64,000 bases of DNA, taken from Chondrilla cf. caribensis. Lineage: Eukaryota > Porifera > Demospongiae > Chondrillida > Chondrillidae. The notes under the pieces are model-generated. The model searched no databases. It saw only the letters and a list, made by a program, of their open reading frames with translations, and was not told the origin of the DNA. Where the stretch lies: the NCBI GenBank assembly GCA_964020155.1, contig OZ026546.1, positions 8,368,879 to 8,432,878 of the forward strand. Direction: 5' to 3'. Positions within the stretch are counted from its first letter, which is position 1, and each line of letters starts with the position of its first letter. This document shows, one piece after another, positions 24,482 through 35,213 of this stretch. The position numbers and the translations under genes were made by a program.

Positions 24482-25505
24482 GGGTAGCAGAACGATATCC
24501 CGGACACCTAATGGTTCAAAATGGATAAGCTTGGATAGAGAGCGTATTGAAACTGACTGAAGGCACGCTTAGATAGATCTTCTATTCCTTCATTCCAACA
24601 TATTCTGTACTTCGCAGAAATGTCCTCTTTTTCTGCCGCCGAGTCATTCTATATTTCTGGGCCCGGTGCCTTTATAGTAGTCCACAGTATAATGCAGTTT
24701 TCCTAACCTAACCTAACCTATAACGCGACGTCATTTTCCCTATTCCCGGCCATTTTTTTCCTGAAGTCGAACAGCAGTCTCGCAAGTATTTTAGAAGCTG
24801 CAAATCACAACTTAAAAGGTGGAAAGTGTGCCAAACAAAATTAAACAGCTTGGTATACCCAGGAATGCCTTGAAGATCCTCTTAGTCAGCATTACGAAGG
24901 TCAACATACGGAAGATGGTGCTGTCACGTTGAATGATTCCAAAGGCTCCTGCTGCCTGCCCAAGGAACATTTCCCATCTATCACCATCGTCGCGGCCTTG
25001 TTTGGATCGATCTTCCATGTTAGCAGGTGCCATAATTTGCAAATTCAACAAAGCTGCATCATTTGTTATTGCTGTCCGACAATTGGTATGAAAAAGTAGT
25101 TTGGATATTCCCCCGTAGCTAGCCTTCTTTTGTTGGTGTATGCATTTGAGTACTATATAACTGATGCTGGTGGTTTAATTTTAAAAAATTACCGTTTATC
25201 GCAAATCAATTGGTCACTCTATGCCTATTTGGCATGCAGGTCAAAGAAATATGCATATTTCTTAGCTTCGCCAATTTCTGCAATGTATTGTGCAGTATAA
25301 TATGACCATTGCGCCATCCCATCCATTACTGTACAGAAAAAATACCAGTGCTCTTCACAGGATGACTGCATTTATTTGAATTAAGATAGTTTAAGTTTCC
25401 ACCAATTATGTTATAGCTTTGAAAACTTGGACTGTTCGATTTTGCCACACATATTTTAAAAAGTGTCCGACTATAGGCATTGTCCGGGATATGGCATACC
25501 TACCC
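24482..25505. mobile_element. GGGTAG...CTACCC element, copy 2, with two insertions
   Basis: Same ends and interior as 5779-6271, for example TTCTGTACTTCGCAGAAAT and TCTTTTTCTGCCGCCGAGTC. Relative to copy 1 there is extra sequence at about 24649-24720, ending in a CCTAA array, and a larger block at about 24816-25285. The right end reads CCGGGATATGGCATACCTACCC. Confidence 0.65.
24702..24720 (+). repeat. Interstitial (CCTAA)n array
   Basis: Nearly four CCTAA units in a row at the edge of an insertion in copy 2 of the GGGTAG element. They resemble the TTAGG-type telomere repeat of some invertebrates rather than the TTAGGG metazoan form. Confidence 0.6.
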
Positions 25506-25679
25506 AACCAATAATGTGGCCTAACTTTCACTGTGTTGACCCAAAGTCTCCAACACAAATGGCTCTTCCTATAGCAATCAACCAGAAATATTGGACATCT
25601 CCTCCAGCCAATAGAAAATGTGATCAAACACGAAGTTATCCCTGCTATCACCGGAAAACAACACATCAACAACATAGAT

Positions 25680-26571
25680 AGTTCAGTCTTCCGCAGAAGA
25701 TGGGTGGTTTAGGAATCAGAATCCCAACTGAGGTAACTCACCAAGAATTTGATAACTCCCTCATGGTGACTAAACCGCTTGTTGAATCCATCCATGGAAA
25801 TAAGAACCTTAACAGCCAGGAGATCAGAGAGGCACAGACCAAAGCAAGGCTAGCTGTTCATCAGAAAAACAAAGAAGCAGATGTAACCAAGGCAGAAGAG
25901 ATCATGAAGTCAATCCCAAAAGCTAACCAAAGAGCAGTCACCCTAGCGCAAGAACCAGGAGCATCATCATGGCTAACTACACTACCAGTAGAAGATCACT
26001 CTTTCACTTTACACAAAGGAGCCTTTTGTGATGCCTTGGCACTTCGTTACGGATGGCGTCCTACCAACATGTCCACAACTTGTGTATGTTGCCACAGCAA
26101 TGATGTCCATGCAGCATGCCCTCAATTGCAAAGTAGGTGGTCTCCCTATCCATTGTCATAACGACATCAGAGATCTAATTGCCTCCCTCATTTCAGAAGT
26201 TTGTGTCAATACCAACATTGAGCCATCTCTCCAACCACTCAGTGGGGAATGTCTGGAAAGGAAAAGTGCGAACACTCGAGATGATGGCAGACTGGGCATC
26301 AGGTGTAGAGGTTTTCGGCAAACTGGCCAGGATGCATATTTTGACATAAGAGCATTCAATCCCCTAGCATGGCATCATTGATATCCCACAAGAGAGCCCA
26401 CCCCTACACAGAAACCATGAAATGGCTCAGATGCTATCTATCTTAGTCTTTTAAGATCTGCCATAACTGCCATCAGAGGGACCAGAACACCTGCCCGTCG
26501 TAACATCCAGCCAGAATCCATCTATTTGGCAATGGCAGAGGGAAACATCATTCAACCTGGATCATGATTGT
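25680..26571 (+). pseudogene. Decayed C-terminal part of a reverse-transcriptase element (same family as 61390-63298)
   Basis: Reading in shifting frames, MGGLGIRIP opens the block, followed by an ALHKGAF-type segment (LHKGAFCDALALRYGWRPT), a Cys/His cluster (CVCCHSND), then EPSLQPLSGE, a GRLGIRCRGF...YFDIRAFNP segment and a final AIRGTRTPARR tail ending at a stop near 26569. The same order occurs on the other strand at 62424-61390. The frame changes near 26160 and a middle segment (KRRAYEQRVREIEHGSF in the other copy) is missing, so it is dead. The upstream reverse-transcriptase part is absent here. Confidence 0.7.
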
Positions 26572-27209
26572 ATGTTATTTTCTTTATGTAATGGTTTTTT
26601 GATTGATTTAATGGCTATAATTAGTAACGTGACAATGTGGCCTAATTCCAACTTCCAATTAATGATCGCGAATGGGGAAATGGCCAATCTGGCAACTTGA
26701 TCCGACCCGCATGTCCTCGGCGTGTGCTCGCTTTTAATGATTTGTGCTTTGCCTAACGTTAGAAAAGTGTTGGAGCGTTTACAACTCTTCAACAACCGTC
26801 CCTGCTGAAGATAGGCTCTCGTTACCAGACTAGAATTATGGATAGAGTTTGCGAAATGGATTGGCGGAGAGATTCGCGGACCCAAGTAGGTGAGTGCCGT
26901 TTTTTTGGAGTTTATGCGGATAATCATTAGTCCCATCTCCTGTATAGGGCTCACTTTATCAATAAATTCGTCGAAGACACTCTTTGTGTTATAGCTGTAA
27001 TTTTGCTTCAATACTGATTGTGATTATTTTAACATCTAGCTAAACCTTTCGGGCCTGGTGTAAATTTCGGACCACGTGTTCAGGTCTACGATAGAAGCGA
27101 AATGTTCATACTTCTTGGTTACTCTCTGAAAACAGCTCACTGCTATTCATCTGGTCGACTACTATTCTGAATACTCGTTCTCACCTCGGATTTACTCCAC
27201 ACCTTTATA
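26572..27209. other. Gap between two mobile elements
   Basis: A 149-codon ORF on the - strand (26562-27011) has no recognisable domain and a composition consistent with chance. Nothing else is supported. Confidence 0.35.
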
Positions 27210-29067
27210 CAGTCCAACTTAACGAACACCCTTCAGACCGTCACAAATGTTCGCTATATCAGGGTGTTCACTATAGCAGGGTATACACCAACATCATGAT
27301 TAATGATAAAAACTAAATCTTAGACCATAAGAAAGCACAGTATAAGTACACAGCACAGCAATTCATAGTATAAATGAGTCCAAAGTAGACTGTCTGAGTT
27401 GTTGTGATCTTTTGGCATAGCATTTATTTTCCAAAATGCTCAGATGGGTAATTTCATCCTCCATGCCAGACAGTGACTGAATGTAGTCCCTCACTGTATC
27501 CATTGCAGCAAGGAGCTGTTTGAAACTGGGTACCTGCACTGGTACAGAGTCGTCAATTTCTTCTGCATCAGTAGGTACCAATGCTTCTTTCCCTCTCAAG
27601 ATTGACTGTACAATGTCTTCATTGGGGCATTCTTTAGATGTTGGAATCTAAGCTTCTTCTTGTAACAACTCCTGAATGGCCTCTACAGTGATACCCAGGG
27701 CCTCACACTCTTCTTCTATTTCTGGTAATTCCGCCTCTTCAGTGCTGCTTCCTGTTTCCCATCCTGCATGCCTGAAACAATTAGCAATACAGTCACCAGA
27801 GACATTGTCCCATGTCTTGGCTGTGCTTTTCATTGCCACTAGCACATCCACTTTGTAGTCACTCCCACTGTCGATTGCTTCAACCATCTTCCCAAGCAGC
27901 AGCTTCTTGTACCACATTTTGAAGCAATGTATGATGCCTTGATCCATTGGCTGCAACACAGCAGTCATGTTAGGGGGCAAGAAATGCACAGTCACAGCTT
28001 GCAACCTTGGTACAATAGGATGAGAGGGACAGTTGTCTGCAAGCAGTAAAACCTTTCGTTTCTGTTGTACCATCTTTTGATCAAATGATCGGAGCCACTC
28101 CTCCCAAATTTCCCCAGTCATCCAGGCATTTCTGCTGTGTTTGTATGTAACAGGCAGTGAATGGACATTCTTCAGGCAACGGGGTTTGGCAAATTTCCCA
28201 ATAAGTAGTGGGCGCAGCAGATCAGTCCCATCCATGCTTGCTCCAAGCAAGAGAGTGACTCTCTGCTTACTTTTCTTGGTACCAGAACAATCATCTCCCT
28301 TACTTGCAAGTGTCTTTCCTGGCAGAAGCTGATAGAAGAGACCGGTTTCATCAGCATTGTATATGTCTCTGGGCTGATATCCGTTAATCAGTTTGGGAAG
28401 AACGTCCTTGATCCAGTTGCTGGTTGTCTCAAGGTTTACTTTCCCTCACCATTGAGCGATTTCAATTTCAGATCGTGCCGTTGTTTGAAGCGATCAATCC
28501 ATCTGTTCGAACACTTGAAATCATTAAGGCCGAATGCAGCAGTGAATTTTTCTGCCTTTCCCTTTAAAAGGTGAGATATGACAGGGAGCTTTCTCTCCCT
28601 GACCTGGATGAACCAGCGATGAACCGCGTTATCCAAGTCTTCGTTCCTGGCGCCGCGCATTCTCTTCCGTGCAGAGCTTGTCTTCCCGTCCTCGATCGAA
28701 TCCTTAATCTTTGAGCGATTGGCCCAAATTGTTGCAACAGTACTCCTAGAGAGTCCTGTATCCTTGCATATAGCAGCTTGTGTTTTGATACCTGCCTCAA
28801 TGTCTTTTACAATTGCAAGTTTGTCCTTCAAAGCAATAGACTTTCCCTTTGATTCGGCCATTTTTCTCTAGCCACCAGGTGACAACGTAGACACGTATAA
28901 ATAGAGTATCAGAGTGACAGTGATCGTTATAACTGGAAATTAGTGAAGTAATCAACGCAATAACAGAGTTAATTAGTACACGGTGGATGTGGTTCCAGCT
29001 AGAGCTTTTGTTCGTTATAAGCCGTGTTATTGTTATAAGCATGGTTCGTTATAATGAAGTTGGACTG
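27210..29067 (-). mobile_element. pogo/Tigger-like DNA transposon, 1858 bp
   Basis: The left end CAGTCCAACTT is mirrored by AAGTTGGACTG at the right, and both ends sit next to TA (27208-27209 and 29068-29069), the target of Tc1/mariner/pogo elements. Inside both ends are repeated TTCGCTATA/TTCGTTATAA strings. The - strand codes for a broken transposase (see next entry). The full length and intact ends mean it could have been mobilised in trans until recently. Confidence 0.85.
27363..28861 (-). pseudogene. Tigger/pogo-type transposase (CENP-B-like HTH plus DDE domain), disrupted
   Basis: Three blocks read in order on the - strand. Residues from 28861 to 28436 start MAESKGKSIALKDKLAIVKD and contain an HTH (GLSRSTVATIW) and a CENP-B-type second DNA-binding part (SNRWIDRFKQRH). 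Block two, about 28437-27648, holds the catalytic stretch: NADETG, LLLADNCPSHP and LQPMDQG, giving the expected three Asp positions. Block three, 27647-27363, matches the C-terminal tail typical of these enzymes (TLDSFIL). A one-base frame change separates block one from two near 28436, and an in-frame TAG at about 27648-27650 separates two from three. It is therefore inactive unless these are reading errors. It would act as a cut-and-paste transposase in the nucleus. Confidence 0.85.
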
Positions 29068-29369
29068 TATAGCCATGTACTTTGTCGGTCATTTGCAGGA
29101 TTTTGTGTTAAAAAGCTGAGGCCTTTAGTATTTTGTCCTTAGATATGAGATCATGACAGAAGTCATCAAACATGTAGACACTCAACGAAAAGAAAACGTT
29201 GCATGGGTTTTTTCGTTCATCGTTGCATTTTTCGATGGTCCGAAAAATATACCGTCCGTCAGACATTTATACCGATTTCGCCATTTTTTGGACCATTCCT
29301 ATTAAATGTATTGGTTCGGTCCGGTCTGATGCGGTCCGAAAAATATACCGGACCACCTTTCAGTGCAGT
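29068..29369. other. Gap with short dispersed motif
   Basis: Contains two copies of CCGAAAAATATACCG near 29240 and 29335. No gene recognised. Confidence 0.35.
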
Positions 29370-29697
29370 AGAGTGTGGCATGAATATCCGGACATCCATT
29401 CACGAACTGTGAGTATACGCAACAACATCGATTCATTGTCGTGCTTGTAGCAACTGTTGACTACTACTTCTGTGTGAATGTTGGTTGTTCTCTCTGATTC
29501 CTCGTGGAAAAGAGAGTGCAAAGAAAATCACTTCGAAAGGGACAAAAATTCGGACGGATGGCACGATATTACAGACACCGGCCTCCCCAATCTAGGAGCA
29601 AGATCAGTGTCTATTCTTTGTATTTCTGGACACAGCCCCAGGTATCCACTATTCAAAACACCACAGCCTGGAAAGTTCCCATCTCCCTGCGCTGAGA
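29370..29697 (+). repeat. Repeat R2, copy a (inverted partner 34118-34446)
   Basis: About 330 bp that recur as reverse complement downstream with high identity, including an open frame with LSDSSWKRE and DTGLPNLGARS in both copies. A GTGAGT donor-like site follows a short ATG frame near 29385-29408. Function unknown. Confidence 0.75.
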
Positions 29698-30549
29698 AAT
29701 AATTGAAATAAAAAAATGGTGGAAGATGGTCCTTTATCTGAATTTGGAGCCGCCCAAATTCATCCTCACGCAGATCTTCTAGTGATTGGAAATCGATTCA
29801 TGACGACCTTAAAGTGGATTTAGGTGTGCACTTTATGCAGAACCTCGCTAAGGAAGAATGTATGATCTAGTCTAGGTACGTATATGTACATATATCAACT
29901 CGAACAATTGTATTGTGATATTAGGTAACTTGGAAAAAAAAACAGTCACGTGCATGCACATGCCATGACGTCATATATTATTTGCAAATGGCTGAAAAGA
30001 TGGACGTCATCATGGCCGGCCAATTCTAGGTCCCGAACTACGTAACGACATACCCTACTTACGCCGAAAGGAAATTCGAAAGTCGTTATTCAGAATTTTT
30101 AGATAACTTGCTAATTCGTGTTTTAAGAGGTCTGCCGATTACATAGCGAGAAGAGTGTCACCGTGAAGGAAAGAAATGTGAGTTGCCTTCTCTTACGCGT
30201 TGTGCAAACTCCAGCTTGTGTGTACAAACGTTCGTTACTTTATTCTGTAGCACGCTGATGCCCGCTCACATCAGCATCAACTAATGTCGAATTTCGTTTA
30301 CGAGCACGTTGAAACTCTCGGCGAAAGAAAGTACAAATGGGACAAAATCTAGATTTTTTAACCCGGAAATTAATCAAATGAGTGGGCGCCAACTCTGGGC
30401 ACCCCTATGCGACGGAAACAGATAACCTCGCGGTATAAACCACTTGGTAATTATTCATCATCAATTTTCATCGCGAGTGCTAAATGTTACCGAAGCAGAA
30501 GAGAAATTTGTTCACTGGTGAATCACCTGTCAAGATACAACTTGCTAAA

Positions 30550-32690
30550 GATACACCACCTTAGATCGCACACAACTGGCCCCAACCGTCTGTCTCACAT
30601 CCAGAAAACAGCCCAGCATTTGGAAGCCACTAAGAACAACCTCTGTGGATCGATCGCAATGCAGTCAGAGCACACAAGATCGCCAAAACTGCCTCCATCA
30701 CCACCAGGCCCGTTCCATTCATCAGTTTGAGAGAAAATTCCAACAAAATCCTTATGACTTCGCCAAGAAAGTCCTGAAAACAACCAACAAGAATGCCCGG
30801 ATTTTGATGAGTCACATGTGTACGACTTTTTCCGAGAACCTTTCAGTAAGAAAAGCCTTCCAGATTGGGTTCAGTCAGTGTTGCTGAATCGTCAAGTAAC
30901 TTCCCATACACATTTCCCTAGCACCTGTCACCCCTAAACAAATCAAGAGTGCCCTATGTAAGTGCTCCTCTAAGTCATCCCCTGGGTGCAATTACATCTC
31001 CTACTATCACCTGAAGCACCTACCTCATATTATTACCTCATTACCTAACCCATCATTTTCTAGCCACGCTTTTCTCTAGAATCCTCTTTGAAAACCACAC
31101 CTGCCCTCCATCCTGGTGTGTTGGGAAATTTATACTCATATACGTACAAGTCTGGTCCCACATCAAACCCGGGCTCTTTTCGCCCTATAGCCCTTATTTC
31201 AACCATTGGTTAATTATTTAACCACATTATTGATACCCACCTAGAGAAATGTGACCTTGCCAATGGAATTATTGATCCAACAATCCAGAAGGACTTTCTC
31301 TCCAAGACACCTGGTGTCCTAGAACATATCTACACCACATCTGCAATCGTGAACAATGCCAAGGCAAACGGTCTCCCACTGTTCATGACGTTCCTGGACC
31401 TCTCTAATGTTTTTGGATCAATCTCCCATCAGCTTATTCAAGACATGCTCAACTATGTTGCCGTCCCTGACCAAGTCACCATATACGTATATATCTGCGA
31501 TGCATACTCAAAACTCTGTGGTTTTGTTTCATGCTTCAGTTGGACAACCGAATTTTCCCCATTGAACATGGTGTTTCAGGGTGACACACTATCTCCGGTG
31601 ATCTCCCTAATTGCTTTTAATCCTATTATTGAACTGGCAAACTCATCAAAATCATCTGGTTCCTCCCTCAAATACCCTGTCCCATCATCTTGTGGCCTAC
31701 CCCTAGTTGATGCCCATATATACCTAAAATGGAATGAACCATCCTCAGATGAGGCCCCAGGTTGGTACCGTTGCCAAGTCACAAAATACCTCCCAAATGG
31801 ATTTACCGAAGTCCACTACCCAAATGGCACCTTTGAAGTTGTTAACCTGCACTCCAATCAGTGGCATTTAGCCACAGGCTGCTCCAAGCAATACCGATCA
31901 GAGGACTGCACTCTTCCTTTTGCCAAAGTACCCAAAGTTAGAGAGAAACTCCACAACATCAAATTTTTCTCTACCGGCTTTCACAGAGTCAAAGGGTATT
32001 GCGACAACCTGACCCTAATCTCATCAAGCCAAAACGAGCACAAGTCCACCCTCAACCTTATTGACCTCCGGTGCCAGGATCTTGATCTCCACTTCAAACC
32101 AGCTACGTAAATGTATTACACTAGCTTTTGACGGCCGGAAAGTGGCTCCTGACGTTACCTATGCCCTCACAGCTGGATGAACCTCGAGTATTTACAACTA
32201 TCCAACCAAATTCCTTGGTAAGGTCCTAGCAGACTACCCCAGGTCCACAGCTAAGCATGCCGTGTCACAACTGAAGTCTTTAATTCTACCCAACCTACAA
32301 AAGATCGACAACACCCAAATTAGAGGAGAGTACAAAACGTGGATCTTGAATTACTACCTACTACCATCCATACATTTCTACCTGATGGTAAACGACATCC
32401 CAAAAAGCCAAATATATTCCTTACAAAGAACACTCACAAAGACTTTGAAGAAATGGTTGAACCTACCACGATGTATCACTCCAATACTCTTACTGTACTC
32501 TTCCACCCAAATGGCCTTAACCTAAAATTATTACCAGCGTTCCATGAAGAAGCTAAGATGTCACTACTGTCAACTGTATACCATTCGTCAGATCCCATAA
32601 ACCATAAACATAATGGCTGTCGGAAAATTACTCTTATTTTTCTGCCTCTTCCTCCCTCCAAGACCGGTCTATTACAGGAAAGAATAGTTT
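30550..32690 (+). pseudogene. Non-LTR-type reverse transcriptase, decayed, with Tudor-like insertion
   Basis: Fragments in several frames follow the usual order. FERKFQQNPYDFAKKVL lies near 30730. The palm region is in the open frame 31349-32110: motif A FLDLSNVFGSISHQLI, then motif B FQGDTLSPVI. About 80 residues then intervene with a PGWYRCQVTKYLPNGFTEV...YPNGTFEVVNL pattern resembling a Tudor-type barrel, followed by GYCDNLTLIS where motif C (usually YADD) should be. Further downstream FLGKVLADYP, IRGEYKTWI and LPRCITPIL continue in other frames. The second catalytic Asp is Asn, and frames are broken, so it cannot be active. The subfamily could not be named with certainty. Confidence 0.7.
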
Positions 32691-34117
32691 GAACACTTCT
32701 AATACGTGTTAACTATGTTTCAATCCCTTAGATACTTCGTACTTTGCTCATTTGATGGAGATATTCGGCATGCCATCACACCTATGAAAAAAGCTTTTAT
32801 CCAAGTGCGGAATTTTGAGGCACAAGTTTAACTTTCTAGCTCGAAACATTCGCAATAATGACACCTAAGTTTTCACCGCATCGCTTGTTGATGTTTTCCC
32901 CCATTCCTGAGATATGACGTTTTTTGTCGGTTCATGACAAGAGGTAAAAAGCATAATCCGTCTCATGTTGACAACGGAAGCGAATATCGACAAGCAACAC
33001 AGTGAAAAGTTAGCTTTGCCCTTCTTCTACCTAATGTTGACGCATACGTAACTCTGGGCTGCAGTTAAAAATTCCGCATTCTCCGAGAAGTTCAACTATG
33101 CTCAAAACCCAGAATGCTCCTCCAGATCACATTACTGTCATGAGGCTCGGATTACATATAAGCATAAATATGAAATTCGTACGACGGTGTCTCTCGTACA
33201 TAATAAGCTTTTAAGAATATGCGAATCTTTCTCAAAGAAACATTTTAATAATATTCGATCTATAAAGGGAGAAAAATGTTCGGTTGCTACTGTGTATTCG
33301 TACAATTGATTTCATGCATTTGAAATGTCACTAATCGTCATGCGGACTGCGTGTGACTCGCCCACACTACCTTTGACTTAATTGTTTACATAGCACCTTA
33401 ACCACCAAATTCTAATCAACGCCCTCATATCTCACATGTTATACCTGCGGAAGGCATGCCTTAACATCTGCAGCTAAGACTGCAATCTCTTCCAGCTACT
33501 TCCTGTTCACCTCCAGGCACTCGCCTTGGACATTGCCTGATAAGTAACACTTACTGATTTTAGCCTGTAAATTTTCTCTGTCTAATGTACGTGCCACCTT
33601 ATGTACCCTTCTTTTTTGTTTTTGCAGTATATTGTACTACGCCTGTATCCAAATCCACAATTATAAACATCATCATTGTACGTACCTTGCCAGGGTTTCA
33701 CCTGTACCCATTGTGTACACCTCATCCCCCTGTGACTGCCACATTTGTTTGTACTGTGTGTTAGGGATCCAAGTAGTACAGATCACCTTCAAGTCATCAG
33801 TTGTGTTATCTGTACATATACATACATAGTGACAGTCTGTTGTATCGAACATGCAATGCATTAAGACACTAGTCGCAGCATTTAGTAGACACATACAACT
33901 TCGGACTATGCTTGGAGTGTCACAGTACAACAAAATAGTATCCCATTAGCATCATAAGCCCAAAATATATTTACTCACATCTAGGAGTTACCTTGCTATA
34001 CTTCAGAAAAGGCTTCTGGTTGTTGTATTGGCTAGAAAGTGCAGCAGATGGTGGTGGGTCCTGGCAGCTGGTGTCCGATTTATCATCCCCCCACAAACCA
34101 TAAAACTATATAGCATT
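32691..34117. other. Intergenic, no gene recognised
   Basis: No exon with convincing splice sites or domain was found on either strand. The 32800-33350 part is relatively CpG-rich. Confidence 0.35.
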
Positions 34118-34446
34118 GTTCAGCGCAGGGAGATGGGAACTTTCTGGGCTGTGGTGTTTTGAATAGTGGATACCTGGGGCTGTGTCCAGAGATACAAAGA
34201 ATAGTCACTGATCTTGCTCCTAGATTGGGGAGGCCGGTGTCCATAATATCATGCCATCCGTCCGAATTTTCGTCCCTTTCAACGTGATTTTCTTTGCGCT
34301 CTCTTTTCCACGAGGAATCAGAGAGAACAACCAACATTCACACAGAAGTAGTAGTCAACAGTTGCTACAAGCACGACGATGAATCGATGTTGTTGCGTAC
34401 TCACAGTTCGTGAACAGATGTCTGGATATTCATGCCGCACTCTATA
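34118..34446 (-). repeat. Repeat R2, copy b, inverted
   Basis: Reverse complement of 29370-29697. The two copies flank about 4.4 kb that holds the reverse-transcriptase remnant. Confidence 0.75.
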
Positions 34447-34631
34447 ATGGACACGTTTTAGAAGTAGAATGTTAGAAATGTATCAATTGGACATCAACTG
34501 TGACAATAGAGTTGGAGTTATTTTCATAGAGTTCTTACTAATGTACTCAAGTACAGCTTCTCGTTTCATTTAGCTAGACCGGGTTTTACTATAAAAATGT
34601 AGACTACACATCAAATATCGTAAAATATCAT

Positions 34632-34820
34632 AATAATGGTGGAGATAAACACCTCCTCACTAACTATCAACCCATCTCACTCCTACCTACTTGTAGCAAA
34701 GTTATAGAATGGGTAGTACGTACTCAGCTGACTGACCATCTTGATGCAAACAATCTCGTCTACCCCCACCAGTCTGGATTCCATCCCAAGCACTCAACAG
34801 CAACCACTCTCCTGATTCAG
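34632..34820 (+). pseudogene. Fragment of a LINE-type reverse transcriptase (fingers region)
   Basis: The 63-codon open stretch reads NYQPISLLPTCSKVIEW...QSGFHPKHSTATTLL, the conserved finger region of Jockey/CR1/L2-type elements. Both ends are lost: nothing recognisable precedes it and a stop follows shortly after 34820. Confidence 0.8.
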
Positions 34821-35213
34821 GTTTACTAGGCGGTGTCCTCTACTAGTATACAGCTTCCTGGGGGGAGGTGACATCCTTAGACCGGAAACTCCATCGAAGG
34901 AAATATACAAGGCAGATGAATTATCCTATGACACCAGCCCTATCGCCCAATCACGTGACTTGTCTCGTAGACACCTATGGATGACGACCTTTTTTGCTCA
35001 AGTACAGCGCTTGGACCAGCCTTTAATATAATGCATAAATACCCCTAACCCTACCCTATTCTGCCTAGCCATGGTGTTACAGATTTCATGTTTATGTGTG
35101 TCTATTTGTATTTGTGATTTTTGTACCTGTACGTATGTACAATTGGTAACAAATTGTGGTCTGTATGTTAATGTCTTCTTGCACAACCCTTAGGCTATCA
35201 GAGACATTGTACA
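34821..35213. other. Upstream flank of receptor E
   Basis: Non-coding. The last 60 bp before the start codon (AATTGTGGTCTGTATGTTAA... near 35150) are shared with the upstream flank of receptor F near 59830-59890, so the duplicated block includes some 5' sequence. Confidence 0.5.

Noticed and set aside
24812..25051. ORF of 79 codons on the - strand inside an insertion
   Set aside because: No recognisable family and no copy in the related element at 5779-6271.
26562..27011. A 149-codon ORF on the - strand
   Set aside because: No domain, no splice context, composition like intergenic sequence, and it overlaps the tail of a retroelement remnant on the other strand.
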